64,000 bases of DNA from Paramecium tetraurelia (GCF_000165425.1 NW_001799610.1:11146-75145); one strand, 5' to 3'. Shown: positions 1 to 12,713, counted from the stretch's first letter. The notes: generated by a model from the letters alone, not told the origin. Numbers and translations: made by a program.

Positions 1-1285
1 TGAAGACAGATCAGGGATAACAATAAAGCAGTATGGTATGGCTTTCAAAGCAATGATATAGCAACAAGTTGGAAAGAAAGATTGGAATACGCAAGACAAT
101 ATTATTAGCATTTCACTAATAAATATGTAAACTGTTATTCAAAAGATAATGATAAAAGAGCCACATAATATTTCTATTACGAAATGGAATTAAAGACAAA
201 ATTGCAGTTAATTGAAATAAAAGATCCTAATTAGATTGTTTAAAATTTCAATAAAAATTCATCAAATTTACTTAATTTTTAATAAGATCATTAAGAACAA
301 TTAATTTAATAATCAATAAAATTGAGTGACTTTAAAATTTTAACTTGTATTGGAAAAGGATCATTTGGATATGTTTATGAAGTTGAATTAAAAGATAAAG
401 TCTGGGCTTTGAAGCAACAAGATAAATGAAGATTAAAGCAATCAAATAATTTGGACTATGTTTTGACTGAGGTTAAGATTTTGAGAACAATTAATCACCC
501 TTTTATTGTAAACTATTTAATGTGTAATAAATGATTTATGACTATTTTAGCTTTTCAGACAACAAAGAATTTGTATTTAGTGCTAGAATTATTGTAATAG
601 GGGGATCTAGCAATGTTTATGACGAGAGGTGTAATCCTTGATTTGAATATCAGCAGATTATTAATTGGATAAATAGTCCTTGCTATTGAGCATTTGCATA
701 AGCACGATATACTATACAGGGATCTAAAGCCAGAAAATATTTGCATAGATGCTTCAAGTTATATAAAACTAATAGATTTTGGGTTGTGTAAATATATAAC
801 TGAGAATGAATTAACATATACACTGTGTGGATCTCCAGCTTACCTTGCACCAGAAGTTCTCAACAATAATGGAATATCAAAGTCAACAGATGTCTACTAA
901 ATAGGTTTGTTATTATATGAAATGCTTACTGGATATCCTCCATTTTATACAAGAGAGATAAATGTATTAATCAATCGAATAAAAAATGGTATTTTGCACA
1001 TTTATTTAGAATCTATATATATCCCAATGAATCTAAATGAGGATGCTTAGGATCTTTTAAAGTTAATTTTAAAAAGGAATGCTTTGGAGAGAATAAACAT
1101 TGAGTAAATGAAAAAGACATAAGTTTTTTGAAAATTTAGATTGGAACTTATTGGAAAAAAAGGAGATCAAAATTCCATAGCTAATTAAAGTTTTCCCTTA
1201 ATCTCAAAAAGCTAGAAAAGACTTAGTTGATTCTGATTATTGTCTTAATGATTATATTTAAGATTGGGATTTTAGTACCGTATGA
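1..1285 (+). pseudogene. Broken PH-domain plus AGC-type protein kinase, 5' end outside window
   Basis: The frame from base 4 reads through TAA/TAG as Gln. It gives a stretch like the last helix of a PH domain (WYGFQSNDIATSWKERL), then a kinase domain with the glycine loop GKGSFGYVYE, the lysine in VWALK, HPFIVNYL, the catalytic loop [15 protein letters not shown] and [12 protein letters not shown] 27-nt intron lies at 524-550. Two lesions break it. An in-frame TGA at 427-429 sits just after the lysine motif, where a CGA-to-TGA change would restore Arg. A +1 shift in an A-run near 1110-1116 precedes the AGC tail, where FFENLDWNLLEKKEI reads in the next frame. That frame ends at TGA 1283-1285. 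The fold and order match AGC kinases with N-terminal PH domains (Akt-like), but the exact subfamily is not assigned. Assembly error at either lesion cannot be excluded. Confidence 0.75.
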
Positions 1286-3309
1286 GAGGCTTGAACATAA
1301 AATATGCAATAAATTTAAATCAGATATTTTTCATAATACTATTACGATTATGTTAAAATTAGACTTAGACTATAAATCAGTATTTTCAACATAAAAATTT
1401 CTCTTTTCATAATTTACTTAATTCTTCAATATAAGAGTTTCTTCATTCTCATTCTATACTTGAATAGGTACAATAGGAAAAAAATCCTGTAACTAGAGTT
1501 AAAGGATTATGATTATAAATTTAATTAAGTTTTCGAATAAGTTTGAGTGAATATTAATATCATCGTCTTTTATATTGATTAAACTAAAATCTTACTAAAT
1601 AATCAAGATGAAATATTGCATGTAATTTCTGCTAGCAGTTATATAGCATATTTCAAATTCAATTATAGAAATTAAAATGAGCTATTATAATGTAATTATG
1701 AAAATTAATAATTTTTTATCTAATCAAACTCTATTCTTTCGATGAATCAATGGTGATTTAATTTCTAGCTAAGTAATTAAAAATGGTAGATACATTATGA
1801 ATAGATTGATTAGACTAAATGAATAGCAACTAAATACAATTGAATTAGCTAGTGAATTGGAATTATGCAACCAAGCTTACTTGAATTCATCTCAACTACA
1901 AATGAAGGAGGTTCAGATAACATTATTTAGGTAAGTTAATGAAATAGTTGTTTAAAGCAGAACTCTTTGGCAATCAATATACAATAATGAATTATAATTG
2001 ACAGATGAATCGCAAGGCAACAGAATAAGATTATAGAATCATTATTTGTTTAATACGAACTTTAAATATTAACTTTCAGAAGGACTTTAATTGTGAGAAA
2101 TCGAAAAATTTTCATATTCCTTTATTCATCAGGACTTTGATCATTGTTGTCTAATTATTTAAAATAAAAATTATTTAATCAATCTTATTCTGAATTTGAG
2201 CTAGCTAAAGTACTAATATAATTGATTTTTTAAATATTTCTACATTGAAAAAGATATTAAACACTGAAGAACATTGGTTCAAAATATGCATTCATAAAGT
2301 TCTAATGTCACTTAAATTGACAAACTAGATAATTTGCAAAGAATTATATCAATGCAATTGAATAGAACAAATAAATTCGGAATGCGAAAAATCACAATGT
2401 GTAACTACTTAAATTATACAAATTATCTGATTATAGTAAATACTTTAAACAAACATTTTCTATTAAATCAAATATTCTTTTTCTATGAACAACAATTTCA
2501 AACAAAATCTTCTATATTTTGACTAATTCAAATTTATTTTTTAATTGATTTATTTAGTACTTTGAGATTTCATTTCCATTCTACTGTCAATTCATTGATT
2601 TACTCAAATAATTACTAATTCTGAATATTGAGGGCCTTAGTCTATTTATCAGACTTTCTTTCCAATTCACACCTCTCATGGCATACTTATTAAACATTTC
2701 TAATATTGATATCATAGCCTAAATTCTGAGTAATATATGAATTTTCAGACTTAATAGAGATGTTAACTGTATTCAACATTCTTATTGTAATTCAAATATG
2801 GGGATTTTTAACACTTCTTATTCTTTAATTATCATCTAGCCTTCTATGAAAAGCTTACAAAAAATTCTAATGCATCATGTATATTACTAAGAACTTAATT
2901 TAATGTAATTGCAAAATCACTCATCAAGATTGATTTAACCCTTCAGATTGATTTCATGATTATTGACAAAATAAAATGCCTCTGCTAGTCGACCAAAAAC
3001 TGCACTTAATTACACTTCATTTCAAATACTAATTCCAATAACAATTGTTCTCAATTTTGGTTTAACCTAGAAATGAAAAAATATAATAGTTAATACTATC
3101 TGAAAATTTTATTAATTAAGTTTATTAAAAAGAATTTTTAATCATAAATTAGAACTTTCCAACTTATCAGAAAAGCTACTTAAACATGAATTAATTGGTA
3201 AACCTACAAATCTTTAGAAAATAGTAAAGGTGAATCTATAAAATTATGTGTTTATTTAGTTTTATCTTAAATAAAAGTTGGATTAATTATCTTTTATTAA
3301 ATTTTTAAT
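1286..3309. other. No confident gene; scattered open frames
   Basis: TGA stops fall in all frames at short intervals. The longest ATG-started frame is 1797-2096 on the plus strand (99 codons, reading TAA/TAG as Gln). With a single stop codon and AT-rich DNA, frames near 100 codons arise by chance, so I do not call it a gene. Its composition (Leu, Gln and Asn-rich helices with Trp) would also fit a fragment of a decayed large membrane protein. No RNA gene or repeat was recognised. Confidence 0.5.
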
Positions 3310-4314
3310 ATGATTACTTTGGCAAAAAAATCTATAGATTAAGATTATGAAATATTAATAAAGAAGAGCATCTATAAGAAAAAGCAAAAAAATTAATATA
3401 ATACAAAGGATGACAAGTTTTAGGATTACTTTTTTGAATAAAATAAATTGAAAGTATGTAAATTAGTGGACTTTATCCAAATAAGTATACCAAAGTAGTT
3501 AATGGTGGATAATATTTTTAGATTGAAATCAAATGTATAAATACCAAGAAATAGTGATAACCAATATTAACTTGGGTAACTCAATAATGACTTTTATTGT
3601 TACAATTATAAAATCAATAGAATTGATAGGCAAGGTAGTATTACAACAGTTACATTCGACCCCATTTAGAGGTGTTTTACTCCTGTTGAAAATGTTATTG
3701 AAATCTTTGGCAGTAGAAGTGAAGTATTAAAATAATCATTCGAGAAATTGCATAGCAAAAAATTAGATTCAACCCAATACAAAGTAATGAAGGAATTAGA
3801 TTTGCTTAATTTTGAAAATGCAATTAATAAACCATGTACTGGTTATATATCAAAAGTATTTGAAGGCTAAGTAATAACTCAATAACGATTCATGAATGAT
3901 CTTTATTTAAATGCCATAGGCATTAACTCTGAAATGGCAGTACGCCATGCCATGGAAACAGGTTTTTTGCCTATTCCTTTATACTTTTCAGAAGATAATA
4001 GTAGTGGGTAACATTTAAGCAATTTCTTTATTTTAAACACTTTCAATCAGTCAGTTAACAATATGCAAGTTTGCAATTATAATGGTTAACAATTTCCTGT
4101 TAAGATTACGTTTCACAACTATTATTGTTACAAGGAAACTGAAAAGTGTTATTATGAATATTTATTTTTTATATGGGATATCGACAAAAAGTGGTTATCA
4201 AAGCAAAGGGTACACGAAAATTACTTAGACTATTTTAATTTAAAAAGTAGTCCAGAATCTTAAAACCAAATATACTATAATTCCGATTAAAGGTGCGGAT
4301 ACAGAAATATTTGA
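3310..4314 (+). CDS. Hypothetical protein, 334 aa, possible PAS-like fold
   Basis: A single uninterrupted frame from ATG 3310 to TGA 4312-4314 with no intron, 334 codons without TGA. This is much longer than the chance frames around it, and codon use looks coding. I do not recognise the family. A basic N-terminal third is followed by a hydrophobic/aromatic stretch (DFYCYNYKINRIDRQG, FTPVENVIEIFG) that could be a PAS-type sensor fold. A long helical segment (residues about 150-190) comes next, then a second aromatic stretch near residues 230-300 (GFLPIPLYFSEDNSSG, YYCYKETEKCYYEYLFFI). The flanks are gene-poor and look decayed, so this may be the surviving part of a larger damaged gene. The PAS suggestion is inference only. 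Confidence 0.55.
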
Positions 4315-6357
4315 CAAATTAGTTAATAATATTAATTATATATTAATATACAAATAATTGAAGATTCTTGACATTATAATTGTTATCATCTTAGATGCTT
4401 GATAATGATATTAATTGTTTAATACAATTATATTCCTATGAGAACTAATAAAATGTTATCATCATCCAGATTACATAAAATAGATTATTTGCTAGGAAGC
4501 CTACATATTGTAAATTTCTTAAACTCCATATTTCTTTTCTATTTCACAATAAGCATAGAGTTGTTCAGCAAAAAGATAGTATCCAAAATATTCTTTTTTT
4601 TATTGATTTTGATATAACAATTTTAGAATATTTATCACAAATAGCATCAAATTTTCTTCCAGAAAGATATCTAATAAATGACAAATCCATACTTATTTTA
4701 AACTGTGGTTAGATTCAAACACAAATACAAGTCAAATTCTAAACATCAACAATAGGATTTTATCAATCAAATATGACCAACATTTAATTCTTTCATTTAA
4801 TTGATGCCTTTTAAATATGATTTATTTCATTTCTATCACAATTAATCAGCATAGTTCCATGACTTCCTTAAATTAATTGTCTTAAAAATTAAAAATCTAT
4901 ATTTGATTTCAAATAAAGAGATAGTTATAGGCAATCTAAATAAAAATATCGAGCTGATATTATAATCTATTGAAACATTTAAGGTATCTAGCTTGATTTA
5001 ATTTTAATCTTATAAATTTTTTTTCTTTCATTCTTCAAAAGTCTTTATCAGTTCTTTAACAACTTATTAGTTTAATAATCCTTAAGAATCAGATTTATTC
5101 AATCTATTATCAAAATATTAAATCAGCAATTTACTTCAATTTAACAATCGATAAGCTCAATATCTCTTTTCATAAATGCACAATAGTAATTTACACACGA
5201 TTTCTGAGATGGGATATTGACATTTAATCAAAGGATAGATCAACAAAAGATCAATTTTATAGTTACGAGAAATTGAACATTTTAATAAGCATGAGTTATA
5301 AAAATTCTGTTTATTTAAGTAATAAACATTAAAAAAGAACAACTTTTTTTTAAATCTCTAAACGAGACCAAAGGAGAAAAGATAATATAAGGATTTTATC
5401 TAACAAATTGGACAAAATCAAACATTCATTAAATCCCTCTCGTTATGATTGAAGAGTTACAATCCTAAGACCATTATCTCATCTAAAGGTAAGAATGATA
5501 TCTCATAGAGAATATTTGGTTATTAGGATAATTAGCTGTATTAAAATTTTAAGAGTAACTTTAGAGCCTGTTTTTCACACCCTAAACAGATTAAACCTGG
5601 GTTTGGTTTTCATGCTGTTATTTTTCCACTAATATTGAATTGATTCTCAAGAATACTAAAAACTATAATTGGAAAAAAATCTTCTAAATCCATATCCAAT
5701 AATACTATTTTTGAAGTTTTATCTTTAAAATACTTCATGAGAAACTTCTGCGCATCATTCATACAATGTCTTTATTTCTTCAAAATATGATGTATAAAAG
5801 TATATAAATGCAAAATCTACATTCTCTAGACTCTATTCCTCATGCAAAAAGATTCATAATCCGTTCAAGTTGTACATCTTGTAAGGGTTAAAATGATGGA
5901 AATTTTTAAGAATTTTCTAGTTGAATAAATAAATTATATATTTTTTTATATTCATGAAATTGTTGTTGTGGAGAATTATATGATGAAGGAGGAAAAGGCA
6001 TTACAATTGGGAAGTGAGTAGAGGAGATTAATTGGTTTAAGTTTATTTCGAAATAATAAGACATCGCAAATGGAATATTTCTCATCTGATCAACAGCATT
6101 AGATTTACTATTTTCTAAATTTCTTATAGTTTTCTAATTAATAAAATATAAATAGTAAAAGCCTTTGATATTTGAGACGATAACAATGTTGGATGGTATT
6201 TGGTTTATTTGATGAAAATGTAGAAGGATAATCTCCATTGTAGTGTTATTTCTTCAATATGATATTATACTTTTATGTTATTACATTAAACATAAAAATT
6301 CTTCTTTAATGAAATACATCATAATAAGCTATTACTTTGACCAAGGAGGATAAAGTA
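4315..6357. other. Gene-poor stretch with overlapping open frames, probably decayed coding DNA
   Basis: Several plus-strand frames are open without a convincing gene: 4405-4776 (123 codons), 4804-5220 (138 codons) and an open tail between about 5940 and 6170. Neighbouring frames look like continuations of one another but are offset, and I could not join them with plausible 20-35 nt introns. This is what a frameshifted, decaying membrane-protein gene would look like. Chance frames are also common here because only TGA stops translation. No RNA gene, repeat or mobile element was seen. Confidence 0.4.
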
Positions 6358-7640
6358 ATGCACTTTTTTAGCTATTTAATTATGTAATCATCTTATTAGG
6401 AGGTAATACAAAAATATCAAATGCTCGTTTAACAAAGATCTCACATTAAGTTTTTTATTTCATCTTATGGTACCTTGGTTTATCAGATTAAACTATAAAA
6501 TTTTATAATCAGCATTTACTAATTTTTATTTTAATAGAAAAAGAAATTAATTTAAATGTTGCAGCTTTTAGGTAATAAAGATTAAAATCAAAGTGATTGT
6601 ATCAGTGTTAATGTTTTTATTCACTTATTATAAGCAAATTTACATTTAGAAACTTCAAATCCCCCAGATATCCCCTTTTACATTTTTATAAATGGTTTCA
6701 AAGAGTAAATTTTCGCTTAAATACCGGAAACATAGTATGAATAAACTATAGAGTGTTATTTGGACAAAGGAGGTTTGATTTCTCAATATGATAACAGAAC
6801 CCTTCAAATGTTGGGTTTTACAAATAATTGCACATTCCATATGACACTGAAATTATTAGGTTAAAGAATAAATGATAAAAATAATAAAAGATTATATAAA
6901 GTATTAGCGGAGTTGAAAAACAAAACAATTTAATTATTTGTGGAATAACTAAAAACTACTCCTGTATCCTCTGTTTTTCATGATATTTTGGTAGAATTAT
7001 TCCAAAATTATTAACTTGATATTTCTTTACCGTTTGTTTTTTTTATAAATGGCACAGAAGTTCAACCATTTGATATTCGATTGATATAAGATTTTCAAAC
7101 AAAACAAGGTATTATAATTAAATTGGTTCTTCCAAAAAAATAACCTAATCAAGATTCAATAGAAAAGTTAAAATTTGCTCTAAATAAAGTAAGTAGATTA
7201 AACGTTGTTAAAGAAAAATTATTATGATAGAGCAGATTGATAAAATGTAATATTTTACATACACTGACATTTCTCTAAAAGAGATATTTGCAAATATTAA
7301 AGAAGATTTGCAATTATAACATGGTTATGTATAATATTAAATTAATGATAAAATATTTTCTGAACTTTGTAATATTTATGCCATAAATGATTTTAAGTTT
7401 GCAATTTAATAGAATGTTGTTAAATTAATTGGAGAGTTTTATAAGAAAATTAAAATTGAGGGCTTTATAGATGGAAACCCCCATATTACTGAAGAAACCA
7501 TGCCAATAAATACTTAAATGATAGAATTCCTTAAGGATATTAAATTTAAATTATTTGGCCCAAAATAAAATAATTATGATTAAGAAATTATTAAATAAGA
7601 AGATTATCATGTTGTAGTACATTGGATGATCTAAAAATGA
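6358..7640 (+). CDS. Repeat protein with probable ubiquitin-like units
   Basis: Exons 6358-7206 and 7233-7640 (26-nt intron 7207-7232, starting GTTAAA) give 417 residues. Recurring units pair a strand ending in F-I-N-G (FYIFINGFKEQ, FVFFINGTEVQ) with a segment such as TIECYLDKGG and a closing FHMTLKLLGQ. This is the layout of ubiquitin-like beta-grasp repeats, and I see two to three units. The frame is open upstream of ATG 6358, so an earlier exon is possible. After TGA 7638-7640 the same frame stays open for over 400 nt with protein-like composition, so the stop may be recent (see next entry). The family name is inference, not recognition. Confidence 0.55.
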
Positions 7641-8329
7641 AATCATTTATATAAATATAAATATAAATAAATAAAATCTTAATAACCTCCCTTTTTATTA
7701 GAACTACTAGAATCCTAAGGATAAAATGCATATTAATATTAATAATTTTATTTTTTAAAAACATTACCCTCTAAATCGATAACAATAAAAAAATTTATCA
7801 AAGAAATGTAGTTTTTTAGTCTATTTTCCACAATTTCCAGGATTCTTTAAATTGATTCTAATCTTTGTACTAATAAGCATAATATTAATTATCTTGTTTA
7901 AAAATATATGTAAGATAAAATAAATAATTAAAATTATTAGGCTATTTTAAATTGCATCAATAATAATGATATATTTATTCAATTCTTCAAATCTGAAATT
8001 ACACTAAAAATTAAGAAACCATTGAAATTTCTGGTTTATGAAAATGTATTATCTACTTTTTTGAAATCTATACCGTAATAGAAATTTTCTTTAACAAAGA
8101 TTTTCCTATACATACGAAATAATTGTCGAGAATTAAGGAAGCCTTTGTCAATTAAATATATCCTAAAATATCTCACATTCTTATTCAAACCAAAAAGAAT
8201 AATTTATCTATTGATAAATGTAGTATGTTAATATTTAAATTTTATAATTTTATAAATTCATTATATGCAACTAATTTACCATTAATTCAAAAATCAAAAT
8301 AAGACTAACTAAATATCATTAATATTTGA
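7641..8329 (+). pseudogene. Possible cut-off C-terminal part of the upstream ubiquitin-like repeat gene
   Basis: The frame of the preceding gene continues directly after TGA 7638-7640 to about 8075 (for example SITIKKFIKEMQ and INYLVQKYMQDKINNQ). Coding-like sequence then switches frame (RIKEAFVNQIYPKISHIL) and ends at TGA 8327-8329. No intron of normal size removes the TGA or explains the later switch. I read it as a 3' part lost by a nonsense change plus one shift. Chance open frame is the alternative, since the homology is not independently recognised. Confidence 0.35.
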
Positions 8330-8899
8330 TATAAAAATTATATATTTAGTACATAAAACTATAAAAGAAAATATTTGATAAGTCATTTTTTTTCTGTTCA
8401 ATATAAATAATTAATGACGTTAGATTAAAATTTTTTACATTTTTTTAAGAAAATAACTATTTGATGACCCAAGAATTCGTATTGCTCATCACTTTTCTTG
8501 TTTTTTTAGCATGATAAGGTGATTTTTTTACGTATTTTTTTGGATTTAAATGAGTTTTTTAAATGCTAGATATGATGTATCTTTGTAAATATATACAGCA
8601 ATTCCATTCTTTTTTAATGAAATATCTTATTTTAAACTTTAATTTTATACAAATCATGAAAGGCAAACCTTTTCCAAGAAAGAAAAACGCCAGAATGACA
8701 AATGCTTAAAATTTCTTTAATTTTGAAAATATAAAAAATATAAAATATCAAATGTCATTCAGCAAAAACATTACTATCCTGAAAATTTTTAAGCCTATTA
8801 AATCATCCTTTTTTTCTTTCTTCTAAAACTCATAATAATTAAAAATATTAATCTGTGTTTCCATAACTATTTTGAAAATCAAAAAGATTAATATAAAAA
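8330..8899. other. Intergenic, nothing recognised
   Basis: Very AT-rich. A chance plus-strand frame starts near 8656 and runs on into the next gene out of phase; it looks non-coding. No RNA gene or repeat seen. Confidence 0.6.
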
Positions 8900-10246
8900 A
8901 TGGCTAATTTCCCTTTAATAATGATTATTTTAAGCTTTGGCTCTTCCTTTATTTACTACGATACTGGAATGACTTATGACTTTGATTATGATTATGATTC
9001 TGATTTTGATTGCAGAAATGGTTATTCTAAAATAGTAACAACGACATTCTCAGATGAATTTGAGTAAATTCCTCAAGTATTTTTTACTAATGAAAAATTT
9101 GATTAAGACACAGCCGAAGTGGAGTTTAATCTTGAAATAACAACCATTACTAAAACATGTATTTAATATTATCGATTACGTTAATAGCATTTACATTATA
9201 AATTAGTTGTAGTGTGAATAGAGTATATAGACTGAATTTAAAATGGTTTGCAATTGATGATTAGCGTATTGAAGTGTTAAGTAACTTCAATATGGAGAAT
9301 CCAGATGATAAAACTTTTTAAATTAAAAATCCAAATGCTTAAACTGGATTTGTAATAATCACAAGTTTTTCTTATACAGGACCAATTGATTTTCTATTAT
9401 CGGTAATCACTAATATGATATATAGATAAGCTAAATAACAACTAATTCAGTAACTGTCAGCATTACTAAAGTAGAAGGAAAGTTCACAAATCTTCGCAAG
9501 ATTGGATATTTTGTAGTTGTAGGAATTGAAGAAGCATTCATTAATTTAGGATTATAGACTACAACTGAATGTTTCAGTAGTGGTGATCTTGCAATACAAC
9601 CGAATAGATGGTTTGCAATATCATTGTAAGGATTGAATTATCCAAATGATAATAATTTAAGAATAAAAGCAATACATAGTGACACACCAACAACGATATC
9701 ATATACTTGGGGCACCTGTAATTATTTATAATTAATATAAAAGGGGATTAATCTGAAACTCCAAATAGTCATTCTCAGATTTGGATTGCTTATTAATTTA
9801 CAAAGATATTTAAACCTTTAGAATGTTTTTCAATAAGAACCAGTAGAAAATAAGTTAAGGATTTAACAATATTTCCTACATTCTATTTAGAATTCGTTTA
9901 ATCTAATTAAATTTACACTACAGATGGAGATTATGAATATTACGTCGATATATCAAATGCACCATTTAAAATGGGTATTTAAATTACATGTGAAAATGGA
10001 AAGAAAATCAAAGCAGATTTCAATAAATGCAATTCTTGTAGCTATTAAAATACTCACTCTTATACCTATAATTGCTTTAATTAAATGAATTATATTGGCT
10101 TCTTTCCTGTGTTTTAATAAGCATTTCCATAATATAATCATTTAAAAATTAATATGCAATCATCATCACTTGAAATTATAAATGTCGTTTACGATTAAGT
10201 CATTACAGAAAAAACTATAGTGAATATTTAAATATTAGATCAATGA
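8900..10246 (+). CDS. Secreted H-type lectin domain protein
   Basis: Four exons (8900-9158, 9188-9402, 9426-9717, 9744-10246) give 422 residues in an exact frame; introns are 29, 23 and 26 nt. A hydrophobic signal-type start (MANFPLIMIILSFG) is followed by a short acidic tyrosine/aspartate tract made by GAT/TAT repeats (about 8966-9010). Then comes the H-type lectin signature of alternating strands ending RVYRLNLKWFAID, with TGFVIITSFSYTGPIDF. A second related unit follows (FTNLRKIGYFVVVG to NRWFAISLQG), then a Cys-containing C-terminal region (ITCENGKKIKADFNKCNSCS). H-type lectins bind N-acetylgalactosamine-type sugars. Large families of such secreted or surface proteins are known in Paramecium. 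The sugar specificity here cannot be read from sequence. Confidence 0.85.
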
Positions 10247-10348
10247 ATAAATATTAAGACATTTATAGATTTCATTGTTCAAATTTTGTTATTTAAAAAT
10301 AATATTCAATTATATAACAGTAGTAATAATATTTATTAATTCAATTAA

Positions 10349-10948
10349 TCACTTTTCTTAGGTAAATTCGATTTACTTTAATTACCATCTTTATATATAG
10401 ATTATTGAATGCCAAAATAAATTATTTACTTTAAAACTAATTAGGTCATCTTTTGTATTAAAATAAGAGATTACGAGATGAATCTTCTTTCCATCTTTAA
10501 TACAAAAGCAGTTTATCAAGAACTCTTAAATAATTCTAAAACTTATTATTATTAACAACTATTATCTATAAAAATAATAAATTCACGAATTCCATCTTAT
10601 CGCCACTTAAGAGTTGAGAGTTGTTATAAAATGTACTAAATTATTGCCTTTCAATTCGTAATCAGCAGCCTATATGGCTAAAGCCAATCCCATCGCAAAT
10701 TCACTTATTGATTTATATTTATAATAGCTTGAGCTTTATTTTACCTCTTAACATTGGAATTGCGCATCTTTTATAAAATAACTTTAGCAATCTTTTTGAT
10801 TACAAAAAATATCCCCTTTTTCTGTAATATATGAGTTTTTATAGCAACTTTGATGAACCCAATTTCTTTTTGCTATTGATTAACAAGGGCACACTGGAGG
10901 GCAAGGGAACTATAATCTTACACATTATAAATCTGGATTAGGATTCAT
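10349..10948 (-). CDS. Small cysteine-rich hypothetical protein
   Basis: On the minus strand ATG 10948-10946 opens a frame rich in Cys pairs (FPCPPVCPCQS, IFCNQKDCQSYFIK), followed by a conserved-looking helical segment (SISEFAMGLALAIQAADYEL). A 21-nt GT...AG intron at 10566-10586 gives 192 residues in exact frame, ending at TGA 10351-10349. Without splicing the frame stops at 10585-10583. The Cys spacing resembles a small zinc-binding module (C-x4-C-Q-x-F-I-K). A very similar string opens the MYND-kinase at 31778, which may be coincidence. The second exon is less protein-like, so the C-terminus is uncertain. Function unknown. Confidence 0.5.
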
Positions 10949-11381
10949 TACAATTATTTTAGACTATAAAACTTAGAAGTATTGTAATTATAAAACAATA
11001 TTTTATTCTATTACTTTATTTATTAATTGAATAAAAGTTTATAATCTAATTTAGTCAACATTTGCTATTATCTTTAGATTCTAAACTTAGATATTTTAGT
11101 ATTGTGAAGTTTAAATAGTGTAAAATCATAGACAATATGAATTTTATGATAAAACTTAGAACATAAAAATTAATATTTTTTAAATGCTTTTTTTATTTTT
11201 ATCAGTAAAATAATTTCTGATTCTTTCATATGTACACGAAAGAATCTATTTATTTTAATATCATTTCCTTTATGGTAACAAAAATATTAATTTGTTTTAA
11301 GAAGATTATGGAGATTAATTTGATGATTGATAAAAATATCTTTTGATATAAATATAGAACAATATAAAATGTACATATATT
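10949..11381. other. Intergenic, nothing recognised
   Basis: AT-rich, with TGA in all frames at short spacing. It separates the small Cys-rich gene from the 3' end of the transporter at 11382. No repeat or RNA gene seen. Confidence 0.6.
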
Positions 11382-12500
11382 TCAGGTGCTTTAGAATATG
11401 GCTAGATAAATTATCATCCAAATAGGCATTGTAATAATACAACCTATATATCCATATAATAGGATCAATGATACAACATCCTCAGCATTTTATTAGTATT
11501 GTTTGGCCATGACTAAAATATTAATAGCAGATGGAGTGCAAAATGTTATAAATAAAATAAATAGTTGACAAATGTCTGTCATAATTGATAGTTTATCCAA
11601 TAGCAAAATAGTAGCTAATCCTAGGAAGGGTAACAGTATTAATCTATTAGCCACTATCTAAATGATTGTGGATGTCTTTTCTTATTAGGATGAATTATTA
11701 AAATAAATTAAATATAAGTTAGATCCAAGAATCATTAAGACAGATGGAGTAGTTGCTTTCGAGATTGTTTGTAAAGGTAAGAATATAGCACTATGGAGAA
11801 ATGTGTCATTGATCAATTCATCTTAAATTGGATACAGAACTAAACAGCATAATGATGCCAGCACTGATAATAAAGGCATATTCCAAAAAGACTTTTCTCC
11901 TTTTGGTTCATTCTTGTTTTATGTTTATTGTTCTGGCAAAGCTATTCTTAGATCAGAAAGTTCAATCTCAGCCTGATTCTAATCGCTTTCATGTTATTCT
12001 AATATGGTTTTACCTATAGACCATCTTAAAGCATTGACTATCACAGTTTAAATAATAATTATGGTGACTAATTTCACTTCAATTTATTTTTCTGGTTATT
12101 CAGTCATTTTAGATAGATAGGTTGTAAGTCCATAGGAAAGTTGGAGTTAAATATTAGTAGTGTGAGGGTTTGCAGAGGATAAAATGACAATGGAGTTTAG
12201 TTTTTTTTCTTTGATCCAATACTTATTGCTAAATAATCCTATGCAGTAACCAAAGAGTAAGCAGCAAAAAGTTGTAATAATACTAGGTATTAATGTTATT
12301 AGTGAACTAATTGTGACTGCTTTAAGAAAGTTAGTAAAAATCAATGATGGAAGAAATAGCCTTTCAACCAGACTGGATAAGGTTGTTGTGAATTATTTGT
12401 TCATGACTTTTGTATGGGTTAGAAGAGCACCACTCCCTGCAATGGCTAAAACACCAAATGTTGCTGAAACTACCGCTCGTATAATATTTATAAAAATCAT
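11382..12500 (-). CDS. Auxin-efflux-carrier-type membrane transporter, copy 1
   Basis: A single exon from ATG 12500 to TGA 11384-11382, 372 residues. The protein is almost entirely hydrophobic, with about ten membrane helices split by a charged central loop (residues about 170-215). Family hallmarks are an N-terminal set of helices with FGVLAIAGSGALL and LFLPSLIFTNFLKAV, the conserved SSANPHTTNIQLQL where plant PIN/PILS proteins have the Asn-Pro turn, and a C-terminal set with FITFCTPSAINILVMAKQY. This is the Mem_trans family, which moves small organic anions across plasma or ER membranes; the substrate in ciliates is unknown. A paralogue lies directly upstream on the same strand (12714-13838), so this is a tandem duplication. 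Confidence 0.88.
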
Positions 12501-12713
12501 AAACAAAATTTAATGAAAATATTTAAATTTTCTGAATAATTTCTATAACTCTTCATTTTCTTATCACCCAAGAATGGTCTAAAATATTAAGGTAAATTAC
12601 TTATTTTTATGCATTTTAATTAAGAAATAATTTCATTAATATATATTTACAACCAATTTAAAACTAAATATACTTTTATGATAATAATCGATAAATCTGT
12701 AAACATATTTTAC

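Noticed and set aside
4405-5220. Two plus-strand frames of 123 and 138 codons as separate genes
   Set aside because: With TGA as only stop, frames of this size arise by chance in AT-rich DNA, and they overlap fragments in other frames.
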